DNA from: CAZYPU01 sp964649665
GTDB lineage: Bacteria; Omnitrophota; Gorgyraeia; JABMRN01; RBG-13-46-9
DNA length: 64,000 nt
Reading direction: 5' to 3'
Assembly: GCA_964649665.1 (NCBI GenBank)
Contig: CAZYPU010000001.1
Coordinates: forward strand, 1-64,000
Shown here: positions 1 to 8,100 of the stretch, piece by piece
How positions within the stretch are numbered: position 1 is the first letter of the stretch
Layout: each line of letters begins with the position of its first letter
Notes under the pieces: model-generated
The model's input: only the letters and a program-made list of their open reading frames with translations
Database searches by the model: none
What the model was told of the DNA's origin: nothing
Program-made: the position numbers and the translations under genes

Positions 1-2
1 CT

Positions 3-1523
3 TTTGAAGGGCCCATGCCGCAGACTAAATTTGTTTTGAAAAAGTCACTCGAGTTGCATTTAAAACCAATACTTGTGATAAATAAGCTTGATCGTCCCCA
101 TGCCCGCCCGGATGAAGTGGCGGATATGACATTTGATCTTTTTTGTGAGCTGAACGCAACTGACGAACAGCTTGATTTCCCGATTGTTTACGCTTCGGGA
201 AAGGATGGTTACGCCACGCTTGATCTTGACGATCCGAGAGACTCTATGAAGCCTCTTTTAGAAACTATCCTTCACAGGGTATTGCCGCCGATAGCCAACC
301 CGGAGCTCCCTTTTCAGATGCTGGTTACAATGCTTGATTATGACTCTTATGTCGGGCGAATCGCCATAGGGCGGGTTTTTCATGGGACTGTACGCGTTGG
401 GGATCCTGTGGCGCTTGTAAAACGTGATGGAACTGTTGCCATTGGCAAGGCAACTAAGATCATGAAGTATCGCGGACTAATCCGTATTGAAGCAAGTGAG
501 GCCATAGCCGGAGATATTATATCGATCTCCGGGATAGAGGACGTAGAAGTGGGAGAGACGCTTACGTGTATTGATGCGCCAAAAGGACTGCCCGCTATCA
601 AAATAGATGAGCCCACAATCTCCATGAACTTTTCCCATAATACGGGCCCTCTTTCAGGCAGGGATGGAGGTAGATTTCTAACATCACGGCATATACGGGA
701 GCGTCTTATGCATGAGGCCATGATCAATGTCGGCATCAAGGTCGAGGAGGTTCGGGGAACTGAGCGGTTAAAGGTTTCAGGCCGCGGCGAACTGCATCTT
801 GCTATTCTTATTGAAACAATGCGCCGCGAGGGGTATGAGATGGAAGTCTCCAGGCCGCAGGTTATTTTGAAGAAAATGGGTAATCAAACGCTCGAGCCCG
901 TTGAAGAGGTGATAGTAGAGGTGGAAGATGAGTATCGCGGCGCTGTTATGCAGGCGCTTGGAGAGCGCAAGGCTCAAATGCATAACCTAAAGACAACATC
1001 TTCCGGCACCAGACGCATGGAATTTGTTATTGCCTCAAGGGCATTAATCGGGTTTAGAAGCGAGTTCCTTATGATGACCCGGGGCGGCGGCATCATGTAC
1101 CAAAATTTCCTTGAATATCAGACCTATAAAGGAGATATGCCCACACGTCAAAGCGGAGTCCTCATTTCACATGGACGCGGTGACGCGGTGGCGTACGCGC
1201 TTTATAATTTACAGCCGCGCGGTGAGATTTTTGTTAAACCCGGAGAAAAGCTATACGAGGGGATGATCGTCGGCGTAAACAACAAAGGCGCCGATCTTAC
1301 CGTAAACGCCTTGCGTGAAAAGAAATTAACCAATATGCGCGCTTCAGGAAGCGATGAAGCGATCGCGCTTATACCGCCGCGGCAAATGACACTTGAATTC
1401 GCTCTTGAGTTTATTAAGGATGATGAATTGGTTGAGATAACCCCCAAGCATATAAGGCTCCGGAAATTGCATTTAGCGGAAGTAGATCGCAAGCGCTCGG
1501 GCCGCGGCGCGCAATCAAAATAA
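3..1523 (+). CDS. typA: Translational GTPase TypA/BipA (5' end outside window)
   Basis: Ribosome-associated GTPase of the EF-G-like superfamily, known to act in ribosome assembly and stress or low-temperature growth. The frame is open to the window edge and enters inside the G domain: FEGPMPQTKFVLKK is the classic TypA segment after switch II, followed by the G4 motif NKLD and a G5-like ASGKDG. The EF-Tu-like second domain, the EF-G III/V-like domains (GRGELHLAILIETMRREGYE) and the TypA-specific C-terminal domain are all present, ending in a basic tail. About 100 residues (P-loop and switch I) are missing upstream; ATG at 15 is internal, not the start. The assignment is firm from continuous family-typical sequence. 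Confidence 0.97.
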   Translation, partial: FEGPMPQTKFVLKKSLELHLKPILVINKLDRPHARPDEVADMTFDLFCELNATDEQLDFPIVYASGKDGYATLDLDDPRDSMKPLLETILHRVLPPIANPELPFQMLVTMLDYDSYVGRIAIGRVFHGTVRVGDPVALVKRDGTVAIGKATKIMKYRGLIRIEASEAIAGDIISISGIEDVEVGETLTCIDAPKGLPAIKIDEPTISMNFSHNTGPLSGRDGGRFLTSRHIRERLMHEAMINVGIKVEEVRGTERLKVSGRGELHLAILIETMRREGYEMEVSRPQVILKKMGNQTLEPVEEVIVEVEDEYRGAVMQALGERKAQMHNLKTTSSGTRRMEFVIASRALIGFRSEFLMMTRGGGIMYQNFLEYQTYKGDMPTRQSGVLISHGRGDAVAYALYNLQPRGEIFVKPGEKLYEGMIVGVNNKGADLTVNALREKKLTNMRASGSDEAIALIPPRQMTLEFALEFIKDDELVEITPKHIRLRKLHLAEVDRKRSGRGAQSK

Positions 1524-1558
1524 TAGTTGTGATCCCGGACAATTAGAATAGGCTCAAT

Positions 1559-1972
1559 ATGAGATTCAAAGTAAGCGGATACAAAGAGGGAGCCCTAAAG
1601 GCGAAGATGGCTTCATTGGGAATAAAAGAAGCTGATTTGGATGAAAAATTCATACGCTCAAGTAAGGCGGGCGGACAAAAGGTGAACAAAACGTCCTCGT
1701 GCGTTTATATCAAACACAGGCCTACAGGCATCGAAGTCAAGTGTCAGCAGGAACGCTCTCAAGCCTTGAACCGGTTTTTTGCAAGAAGAATACTCACTGA
1801 TAAAATCGAATCATTACTGCTGGGCAGGAAAGCAGAACAGCAAAAGAAGATAGAAAAGATAAGGCGCCAGAAACGAAAGCGTTCCAGGAGAGCCAAAGAA
1901 AAAATGCTCAGGTGTAAAAAGATGCGTTCCGAAAAGAAAAAACTGCGCAAAATCCCCGCCGTGGAGTATTAA
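1559..1972 (+). CDS. Class I release-factor-like GGQ domain protein
   Basis: A 137-residue protein with the peptidyl-tRNA hydrolysis motif GGQ in the context SKAGGQKVNKTSS near residue 40, followed by a very basic lysine/arginine-rich C-terminal tail. It lacks the codon-recognition domains of RF1/RF2. Size and layout match the short RF-like proteins (ArfB/YaeJ or PrfH type) that rescue stalled ribosomes, where the basic tail enters the empty mRNA channel. It lies 35 bp after typA and is probably co-transcribed. The GGQ domain is seen directly; the rescue role is inferred from the family. Which subfamily it belongs to cannot be settled by eye. Confidence 0.88.
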   Translation: MRFKVSGYKEGALKAKMASLGIKEADLDEKFIRSSKAGGQKVNKTSSCVYIKHRPTGIEVKCQQERSQALNRFFARRILTDKIESLLLGRKAEQQKKIEKIRRQKRKRSRRAKEKMLRCKKMRSEKKKLRKIPAVEY

Positions 1973-2073
1973 AAAAACAGGCAGGGAGTCCCTTCAGGGA
2001 TGAGGATTTGACTCATTGTCCTGTGTGAAGTGACAGCGCCCCCGGTTAATCTGTTAAAATCCGGTTTATGGTT

Positions 2074-2102
2074 TTGACTTATACTGCCGTTAAATGTATA
2101 AT
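2074..2102 (+). promoter_or_regulatory. Sigma70-type promoter for the basic repeat protein
   Basis: TTGACT (2074-2079) and a perfect TATAAT (2097-2102) are separated by 17 bp, 47 bp before the GTG start at 2150. Activity is inferred from the consensus match and position. Confidence 0.75.
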
Positions 2103-2149
2103 ACTACGCTGGAGGATAGATAATATGGGTCGGACAGAAAGGCGACATA

Positions 2150-2554
2150 GTGGAAAAACAGTTTAAACACAATGGTTCTTCGCCCCCGCCGCAAGCTGAG
2201 CCGGATACAGCGGCCATGCTTAAGAGAATCCAACAGCAGTTGGTTTTTTTGGAGAAGAAAATAGATACCTTAATCAGCCGGCCTTCGGAAAGGCCCTCTA
2301 AGGGGCAGCATTTTTCAAAACTTTTCCGGCCTTACGGCCGCCCTTACCAGCACGGTAAAAGAAAACACTATAATAGTTCCAGAGAAAATAGTTCCAGAGG
2401 AAATAGTTCCAGAGAAAGTAATTCCAGAGGAAATAGTTCCAGAGAAGGGGGCTTTGATCGGGGACGCCGTTTTGATAGAGGCCCCGGCGGCGGAAATCGA
2501 AGGTTTGATCAGGGAAAAAGGCCATTTTTCCAGCGGCGGAAAAAACACGCTTAA
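2150..2554 (+). CDS. Basic low-complexity protein with short NSSR repeats
   Basis: I do not recognise a family. The 134 residues begin with a polar stretch, then a short helix with coiled-coil character (MLKRIQQQLVFLEKKIDTLI), then a strongly basic, Gly/Arg/Ser/Asn-rich tail. The tail contains five pentapeptides of NSSRE/NSSRG type encoded by 15-bp repeats, then RGG-like RFDRG segments. RGG-rich tails are common in RNA-binding proteins, so an RNA-associated, oligomerising protein is plausible but unproven. GTG at 2150 is chosen because it follows an AAAGG-like site and its own promoter; no ATG gives a better start. It precedes a zinc-ribbon gene. Confidence 0.65.
   Translation: MEKQFKHNGSSPPPQAEPDTAAMLKRIQQQLVFLEKKIDTLISRPSERPSKGQHFSKLFRPYGRPYQHGKRKHYNSSRENSSRGNSSRESNSRGNSSREGGFDRGRRFDRGPGGGNRRFDQGKRPFFQRRKKHA
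2372..2446 (+). repeat. Five tandem 15-bp repeats inside a coding sequence
   Basis: Five in-frame units of consensus AATAGTTCCAGAGRA, each encoding a pentapeptide of NSSR(E/G) type; the fourth unit is shuffled to SNSRG. Units 1, 3 and 5 are identical. The pattern suggests slippage-prone expansion that would add or remove five residues without changing the frame. Confidence 0.9.
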
Positions 2555-2670
2555 ATATCCGGACGAGGGTTAAAGGTAATTTGCTGTCCCCTTATCGTTT
2601 TGTTCCAAGGCGCAAAAATTTGGTTAATCCGTAGTTTCAAAATTTTTACAAGAATTAGAAAGGAGGTAAC

Positions 2671-2838
2671 ATGGGATATCAACAAGGTGGCAGCGGATTC
2701 GACAGGGGTCCGCGGGAGATGCATAAGACGACTTGCGCAGAATGTAAGAAAGAATGCGAAGTCCCTTTCAAGCCGAGAGGCGACCGTCCGGTATATTGTC
2801 GGGAATGTTTTTCGAAGCGTAAAAACGAAGGCCGTTAA
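2671..2838 (+). CDS. Small CxxC-type zinc-ribbon protein, copy 1
   Basis: This 55-residue protein starts at an ATG preceded by an ideal ribosome site (AAAGGAGGTAAC). It has two Cys pairs, CAECKKEC and YCRECF, separated by about 17 residues (PFKPRGDRPV between), the layout of the small CxxC-x17-CxxC zinc-ribbon family found in many candidate-phylum bacteria. It begins with a Gly/Gln-rich arm (MGYQQGGSGFDRGPREM). A paralogue with the same ribosome site and a similar downstream hairpin lies at 26584-26748. Function unknown; single zinc ribbons of this size usually bind nucleic acid or protein. It is followed directly by a strong terminator. Confidence 0.88.
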   Translation: MGYQQGGSGFDRGPREMHKTTCAECKKECEVPFKPRGDRPVYCRECFSKRKNEGR

Positions 2839-2863
2839 AAGTAAGCAGGTAAGGTGTTTATTC

Positions 2864-2894
2864 AAATGCCCTCTTTTTGAGAGAGGGCATTTTT
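2864..2894 (+). terminator. Rho-independent terminator after zinc-ribbon copy 1
   Basis: AATGCCCTC pairs with GAGGGCATT around a short loop and is followed by a T run. The hairpin is nearly identical to the one after the paralogous gene (26782-26815). Confidence 0.88.
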
Positions 2895-2978
2895 CCCCGA
2901 ATAACGTGTTTTCCGGAGAGTAGGATCCGAATTATGGGATGTCCCCCGCGGGATGGCCCAAAATAAAAGGAGGGCGTA

Positions 2979-3158
2979 TTGGCAAGAGATAATTATTCAT
3001 TTCGAAAACGGCAGAAAGAATTGGCAAAGAAAAAGAAGAAAGAAGCAAAAAGACAACGCAAATTGGATAGAAAAAACATACAGCCCGAAGAAGGCGAAGC
3101 GCAAATTGCGAAGGAAAATTCCGAACAAAATCCGGACGAGAATACCGCGCTTATCTAA
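2979..3158 (+). CDS. Small Lys-rich conserved protein (TTG start)
   Basis: A 59-residue ORF starting at TTG 2979, six bases after AAAGGAGGG. It reads ARDNYSFRKRQKELAKKKK after the initiator, then a lysine/arginine helix and an acidic Glu/Asn-rich end. The N-terminal SFxKRQKELAKKKKKE pattern resembles small conserved basic proteins in deltaproteobacteria and candidate phyla, function unknown. I prefer this frame to the overlapping +1 frame (2953-3195), which has no ribosome site and reads as random basic sequence. It ends 29 bp before pyruvate kinase. A nucleic-acid-binding role is only a guess from charge. Confidence 0.7.
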   Translation: MARDNYSFRKRQKELAKKKKKEAKRQRKLDRKNIQPEEGEAQIAKENSEQNPDENTALI

Positions 3159-3187
3159 TATCATACCTCAAAATAAGAAACGAACAT

Positions 3188-4225
3188 ATGGTTAAAACAA
3201 AAATTATATGCACACTGGGGCCTTCAAGTGAAAATACCACCGTGCTTCGAAAAATGATGCTGGCGGGAATGGATGTAGCCCGGCTCAATTTTTCACACGC
3301 GAATCATGAAGAGCACCAGTGCCGCATAAACTTAATAAGAAAATTAAATAAAAAATACAGGCGCCATATAAAGATTCTGCAAGACCTCGATGGCTACCGG
3401 ATAAGGATAGGAACATTCAGGGATAGGGGGGGTAGGTCCATAGAGTTAAAAAAAAGACAAACAGTATATTTAAGCAATCAAAAAATGGCCAATGACAGGA
3501 CGGCCATACCGTTTGATTATGAAGGCCCCCTCCGAGATATAAAAAAAGGAGCTTTCATATACATAGATGATGGCTATATCGCGCTAAGGGTAAAATCCAC
3601 ATCAAGAAAATATATACAAGCGGAAGTAGTTACACCCGGAATTTTGAAGGAAAACAAAGGCGTTAACATCCCCGGTATTAAACTCAGCTTCAAGGATCTA
3701 ACCGAAAAAGACAGGAAAGATCTGCGGTTCGGCCTGAAGAGCAAAATGGATTTTATCGCGCAGTCATTTGTGAGGAATAAAAAGGACGTCCTTAACGTAA
3801 AAGAATTTATAAATTATAGCGGCGTAAAACCCAGGATTATCGCGAAAATCGAAAACCGGGAAGGCATCAAAAATATTGATGAAATACTTACAGTCGCGGA
3901 CGGCATCATGATAGCGCGCGGTGATATGGGGGTATCCTTACCCATATACGAGGTTCCCATGATGCAGAAAATGATTATAAAGAAGTGCATTAAGCGAAGA
4001 AAGATGGTGATCACCGCTACTCAAATGCTTGAAAGTATGACCGAGCATAAAAGGCCGACACGCGCTGAAGTGAGCGACACGGCAAACGCCATCCTTGATG
4101 GCTCCGGCTATTTGATGCTTTCCGGAGAAACCGCAATAGGCGCGTATCCTGCCCTGACGGTAAAAATGATGAATGATATTATAAAATTTACGGAATACAC
4201 CCTGAAGAGACGGCCCAATATTTAA
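3188..4225 (+). CDS. pyk: Pyruvate kinase lacking the C-terminal domain
   Basis: Would catalyse phosphoenolpyruvate + ADP to pyruvate + ATP in glycolysis. Core motifs are present: KIICTLGPSS at the N-terminus, ARLNFSHANHEEH, the B domain, IAKIENREGIKNIDEIL, the metal-site region ARGDMGV, and TATQMLESM followed by PTRAEVSDTANAILDG. At 345 residues it stops right after MLSGETAIGAYP; typical enzymes have about 470 residues, so the allosteric C domain is absent. The usual LDTKGPEIR stretch is replaced by LDGYRIRIG and the usual SGETAKG lysine is isoleucine. Codon use is markedly A-rich compared with neighbours, suggesting transfer or relaxed selection. It may be an unregulated active form or a divergent paralogue. 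Confidence 0.85.
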   Translation: MVKTKIICTLGPSSENTTVLRKMMLAGMDVARLNFSHANHEEHQCRINLIRKLNKKYRRHIKILQDLDGYRIRIGTFRDRGGRSIELKKRQTVYLSNQKMANDRTAIPFDYEGPLRDIKKGAFIYIDDGYIALRVKSTSRKYIQAEVVTPGILKENKGVNIPGIKLSFKDLTEKDRKDLRFGLKSKMDFIAQSFVRNKKDVLNVKEFINYSGVKPRIIAKIENREGIKNIDEILTVADGIMIARGDMGVSLPIYEVPMMQKMIIKKCIKRRKMVITATQMLESMTEHKRPTRAEVSDTANAILDGSGYLMLSGETAIGAYPALTVKMMNDIIKFTEYTLKRRPNI

Positions 4226-4326
4226 GGGCAATCCTCGCGCCGATCTTAAGCTTGTCCCGCCTTCTTCTTCGCATTTAACCCCTTGCAATAAGATGCGTTT
4301 TGGCTTGACACTTTTCAGATAAGTGC

Positions 4327-4355
4327 TTGCAGAGGGCTTTTGTTTAGGGTATAAT
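4327..4355 (+). promoter_or_regulatory. Promoter with near-leaderless start for the DUF5674 gene
   Basis: TTGCAG (4327-4332), 17-bp spacer, TATAAT (4350-4355). The ATG at 4363 lies 7 bp after the -10 box, so the transcript would begin at or just before the start codon. Confidence 0.78.
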
Positions 4356-4362
4356 TTACTTT

Positions 4363-4704
4363 ATGAAAATAATCATAGATGCGCTGTCGATCGGTGAGCT
4401 TAAGCAGATGGCTGCCGATAGGTTTGGCGACATGGTAAAGGCAGTCGTTGATGTTGAACGGGAAGCAATCGCGATCGATGCCGAACTTCATTCTGATTTA
4501 GAGGCATTGTTTCTTGAAGATGGTTCAAAACAGAAAAACCTTTGGGGAATCAATCTTTATCCGGAAATGCAGGGCGACGATTTTGTCGAGTTTGATTCCT
4601 TGATTAATATGCGCCCGTCCCAAGGCAATAGAAGCCGGGGCGTGGAAAATTTACAGATACGCCGGAAGATCATTTCGATTGCCGCAAAGAGGATCGTCCG
4701 ATGA
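4363..4704 (+). CDS. DUF5674 family protein
   Basis: A 113-residue cytosolic protein matching DUF5674 in its signatures: MVKAVVDVEREAIAIDAELHSD near residues 28-48, LEDGSKQKNLWGINLYPE near 52-68, then SLINMRPSQGN. The function of the family is not established. The start codon lies immediately after a strong promoter with no Shine-Dalgarno sequence. It overlaps the next gene by four bases (ATGA), so the two proteins are probably made together. The pairing resembles a toxin-antitoxin-sized module, but no toxin motif is visible. Confidence 0.85.
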   Translation: MKIIIDALSIGELKQMAADRFGDMVKAVVDVEREAIAIDAELHSDLEALFLEDGSKQKNLWGINLYPEMQGDDFVEFDSLINMRPSQGNRSRGVENLQIRRKIISIAAKRIVR

Positions 4705-5033
4705 ATCCTCAGCACAAAGATCTTGCCTCCGGCCGATGGAGCCGAATGTCCCTTATTGAACAGATGGCCAATATCGGGGGCGAAGTAGAACGCGCCTTGA
4801 ATTGGCGGGCCAGGAACAATCCCGCCTATAGCCGCCGGGCCGTCGAGCGCGCTTTGGAGCTCATAGACTTAACCGTAGAAAAAATTAAGAATTTTGCGCG
4901 TCTCAAAGAACTTACCCGTGTTAGAGAGGCTATCGTGGATTATTTTTTTGGGGAAAATCAATTTGCCTCTTCGGATATGTTATGGAAGAAATATTTTCAT
5001 AACTTCACCTATGCAGCGCGCAGAAATCACTAA
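4701..5033 (+). CDS. Conserved hypothetical protein paired with DUF5674
   Basis: A 110-residue protein of a conserved candidate-phylum family recognisable by HKDLASGRWSRMSLIEQMANI at the start, VERALNWRARNNPAYSRRAVERALELIDLT in the middle, and ARLKELTRVREAIVDYF, which looks like an all-helical fold of HEPN-like size. Small helical proteins encoded with a partner of this size are often toxin-antitoxin components, but I see no RxxxxH nuclease motif, so this is only a suggestion. It overlaps DUF5674 by ATGA and is translationally coupled. Function unknown. Confidence 0.82.
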   Translation: MNPQHKDLASGRWSRMSLIEQMANIGGEVERALNWRARNNPAYSRRAVERALELIDLTVEKIKNFARLKELTRVREAIVDYFFGENQFASSDMLWKKYFHNFTYAARRNH

Positions 5034-5126
5034 GTAACCGCCCTCTCTCCGGAGTAAATCAACCATTTCCAGTCTCAAGACGTTCTACACAATATACCCC
5101 TGTTAGTATTTTCAATAGTTACCTTC

Positions 5127-5161
5127 CTGTGACACTCGCCCCACTATCTTATGCTATATTA
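5127..5161 (+). promoter_or_regulatory. Giant-gene-type promoter motif, copy 1
   Basis: CTGTGACAC (5127-5135) and TATGCTATATTA (5150-5161) start 23 bp apart. The same two blocks with the same 23-bp offset recur at 54008-54042 before the other giant gene. TATATT serves as an extended -10 (TGC before it), 7 bp ahead of ATG 5168. The -35-like element is TGTGAC rather than TTGACA. Confidence 0.72.
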
Positions 5162-5167
5162 GCTGCT

Positions 5168-8100
5168 ATGCTTCACAAAAAGAAAGTTAATATAAGGATC
5201 ATATCAGCCATCCTGGTTTGCGCCTTTTTTATCTCCGACATAGCTTGGGCACTGCCTGCCGACCGCAATAAGGATTATTCCCTCGCCCGATGGACCGCCA
5301 CCCGTGATCCCGGGGTAGCGGTTCAGATGCGAGCGAAAATGTGGAGAGAAAGCGGACGCGTATTCATCGCGCGCCCCGGCGACATGTACGACAGGATGCT
5401 CAAAAATAATACAGCCCTCGCCTCACGCCTCCGCGAAAATTTGTATCTTATAACCCCCGAAGTTTACGCCGATAACCGAGCCCTTGTCGCGGCGATTACC
5501 TATCTCGAAGGGCATCCGCTGGAAATGTTTTATCAAGCCGGCCTTTCCACTACTCCGGCGGGTGGGGCCGCCGCCGCAGGCGAAGGCACCACGCAAAACC
5601 TACCGCATGAAGGCCCGCTCGGAGGGAATGAAATAATAAGGTTGATTAAAAGATTCAATGATATTTATCATACCATAGGAAAATTGCTATTTAGAATACG
5701 CGGTTGCGTTGAAAATGTTCACGGCAGCCATCATATAAAACTAAAAGATGGAGAATCTAGATTGTTAGAAAATATTGAGACGACTATAGTCAAAATGCAA
5801 GAAGCGTCTGAATGTCTCCAGAGAGATGGTACAGTTATTGATAAAAAGAAAAATATGGATTCTTTTATTGAGGCATCTCGAGAATTGATAAAAGCTCTTA
5901 CGTCCGAAACTATTATGTTTTTGAAAAGTTTTGACGAAAAACTGACCAGAGCAAATCCGTCAATCTCAGAGGAAGAGGTGGCAAGGCTAAGTCGGTCATT
6001 TGAAAGCGTGCTCAAATCCTGCAAATCAATTTTAGTTAACGAGTTTGGCTTGAAACCACAGGAAAAAGCTGCCATTGATATAAATGAGATGCTGGATGCC
6101 GCGGCATTAATTGAAAGTGTGCCTCGCGTTGAACATGTGAGAAATTATGAATCTTCACAGTTCTACGTTTCGGGAATAGAGGTCGATATTTATACTGTAT
6201 TAATAAACATATACAGAAATGCGCGCGAATCATTGCTCCCTCAGGGGGGCGAGGTAAAGACTCAAACTTCTAGCAAAGACGGAGTCGTTGAGATTAAGAT
6301 AGCTGATTCCGGCCCGGGCATGCCGTCAAATATGGTGGAGGTATTTAACGCGGGCAGACCGGTTGGTTCGACAAAAGGCGAGGGCCGCGGCATGGGCCTG
6401 GATATAGTCCGCGAGTTGGTCAGGAAGAACGGAGGCACGATCACGGTCGCGTCAGAACCCGGCAAGGGCACGACATTCACGATTTGTTTGCCGATTGCGC
6501 CGCCCGCGCCGGCCGAGCTACGGCCGCCGTTTGACGACAGCCTGCGAGGCGGAGGCATGGACTGGCGGACAGAGCCGCCGGAAGGCGGTCTGAAGCCAAA
6601 GATTCCTGCGGACGCAGGACCGAGCACAGCGGATTTTTCTACCATGATTCAACGTTTAGGGAGTGAAGACCTGTACGTCGTAAGTGCCAGCACGATGACG
6701 CTGGTAATGAATAAAGACAAAGGCGCAATCCCGTTCCTGGTTGCGGCATTGGGCGACAGAAACCCGCGATTAAGAAGAAACGCTATCTTTACATTGGGAG
6801 AGATCGGCCTAGCCGCCAAAGATACTATCCCATGTTTATTCAAATGTTTAGAGGACAAAGAAGAAAACGTGCGAATTGCGGCGATTACAGCAATTAGTAA
6901 GATGGGAAAATATGCCAGTGTAGCCACCGCGAAATTAATCGCCGACCTAAATGATCCGAGTCCGGTGATCCGTTTGTCAGCGGCTCATGCAGCCGGCAAA
7001 GTGGTAGCGGAGCCGAGAATAGCCGTGCGGCCCATGGACGCCGCATTTGACGCAAATGAGGAATGGCCCTCTGTAAGATCGGCTATTCTTAGCGCCTTGA
7101 GGCAAATTTGCAAGAGCCCTGAGGACAGAGCCGCAGCCCTTCCTACCATGATCAAAGGATTGAGGGACAAAAGAGAGTTGGTTCGAAATGCCGCGGTCAA
7201 CGGGTTAGGTGTAGATATAGTAAAAGCCGCCAAAGTCTTACAGACAGAGCTCAGGCCCGAGGCCGGAATAGTCGACGACATGTTGACCAGGGAACCGGTC
7301 TTCGCGCAATTGTCTCCCGGCGGGCAGCAATTGGCGAAGCTGCGGCTCTACCGCGAACTGATAGAAAACCAGGAGGAAACCCGGAAGATAACCCCGGCCG
7401 GAGACATCTTAAAAGAGATAGCGGATAACGAAAGATTTCTGGCGTATTTAGACCCGCCTTTTATGGAGGGCCTCGAGATGCACACGCAGGTCCGGCTAGC
7501 GGATTCTGATTTTATCTGGTCTCTGGCGTTTTCGGCCTTTTCTATCGACGTGCCCGCCAACATTGACGATAAGGGCGGCTTTAAGATCAAGCCGGTCATA
7601 GAACGCGGCAAGCTGGAAATGCAGACCCTGCCTTCGTCGCCCGATGTCCAGTGGAAAATCTGCCGGGAGCTGGAACGCATAGCCGCTCTGGAAAACAAAG
7701 GAACTTTTGCGCAGACAGTGGAAGGGGAAAGGAAAACGGGCTTTGTCTTATGGGAGGGCCATATTTCGCTATCCGGAAGTATCGCGACGCGGCAGCTAGG
7801 TTTATCGATTTTGGCGGTTTGCGCGGCAAATACCCGCGCCTCCGCAGAGAGCTTAAACGAATTGACCGATAATCCTTCCGAAGAGACGCTAAAGGCCATA
7901 ATAGAGAATCTTAAGCCGGACGAGCCGGACGATGACGATAGGTTGGCGGATATGGTTATTTCACGAAGGTCCATGTTAGGCGGCAGGAGGACAGAATTCC
8001 GCAGTGGTGCAGACTACGGCGTCAGCGATAATAAGGCGATATCGGAAGTTTTCGCCGGGCAGCGTCGGAAAGATTTCTATCTGCGTTATTGGTTAGGCCT

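Noticed and set aside
2298..2548. Two minus-strand frames over the NSSR repeat gene
   Set aside because: They arise from the 15-bp repeat read backwards (repetitive WNYFL-type sequence) and lack start signals.
2953..3195. 80-codon frame overlapping the small Lys-rich gene
   Set aside because: The frame starting at TTG 2979 has the better ribosome site and conserved-looking sequence; this one reads as a shadow of it.
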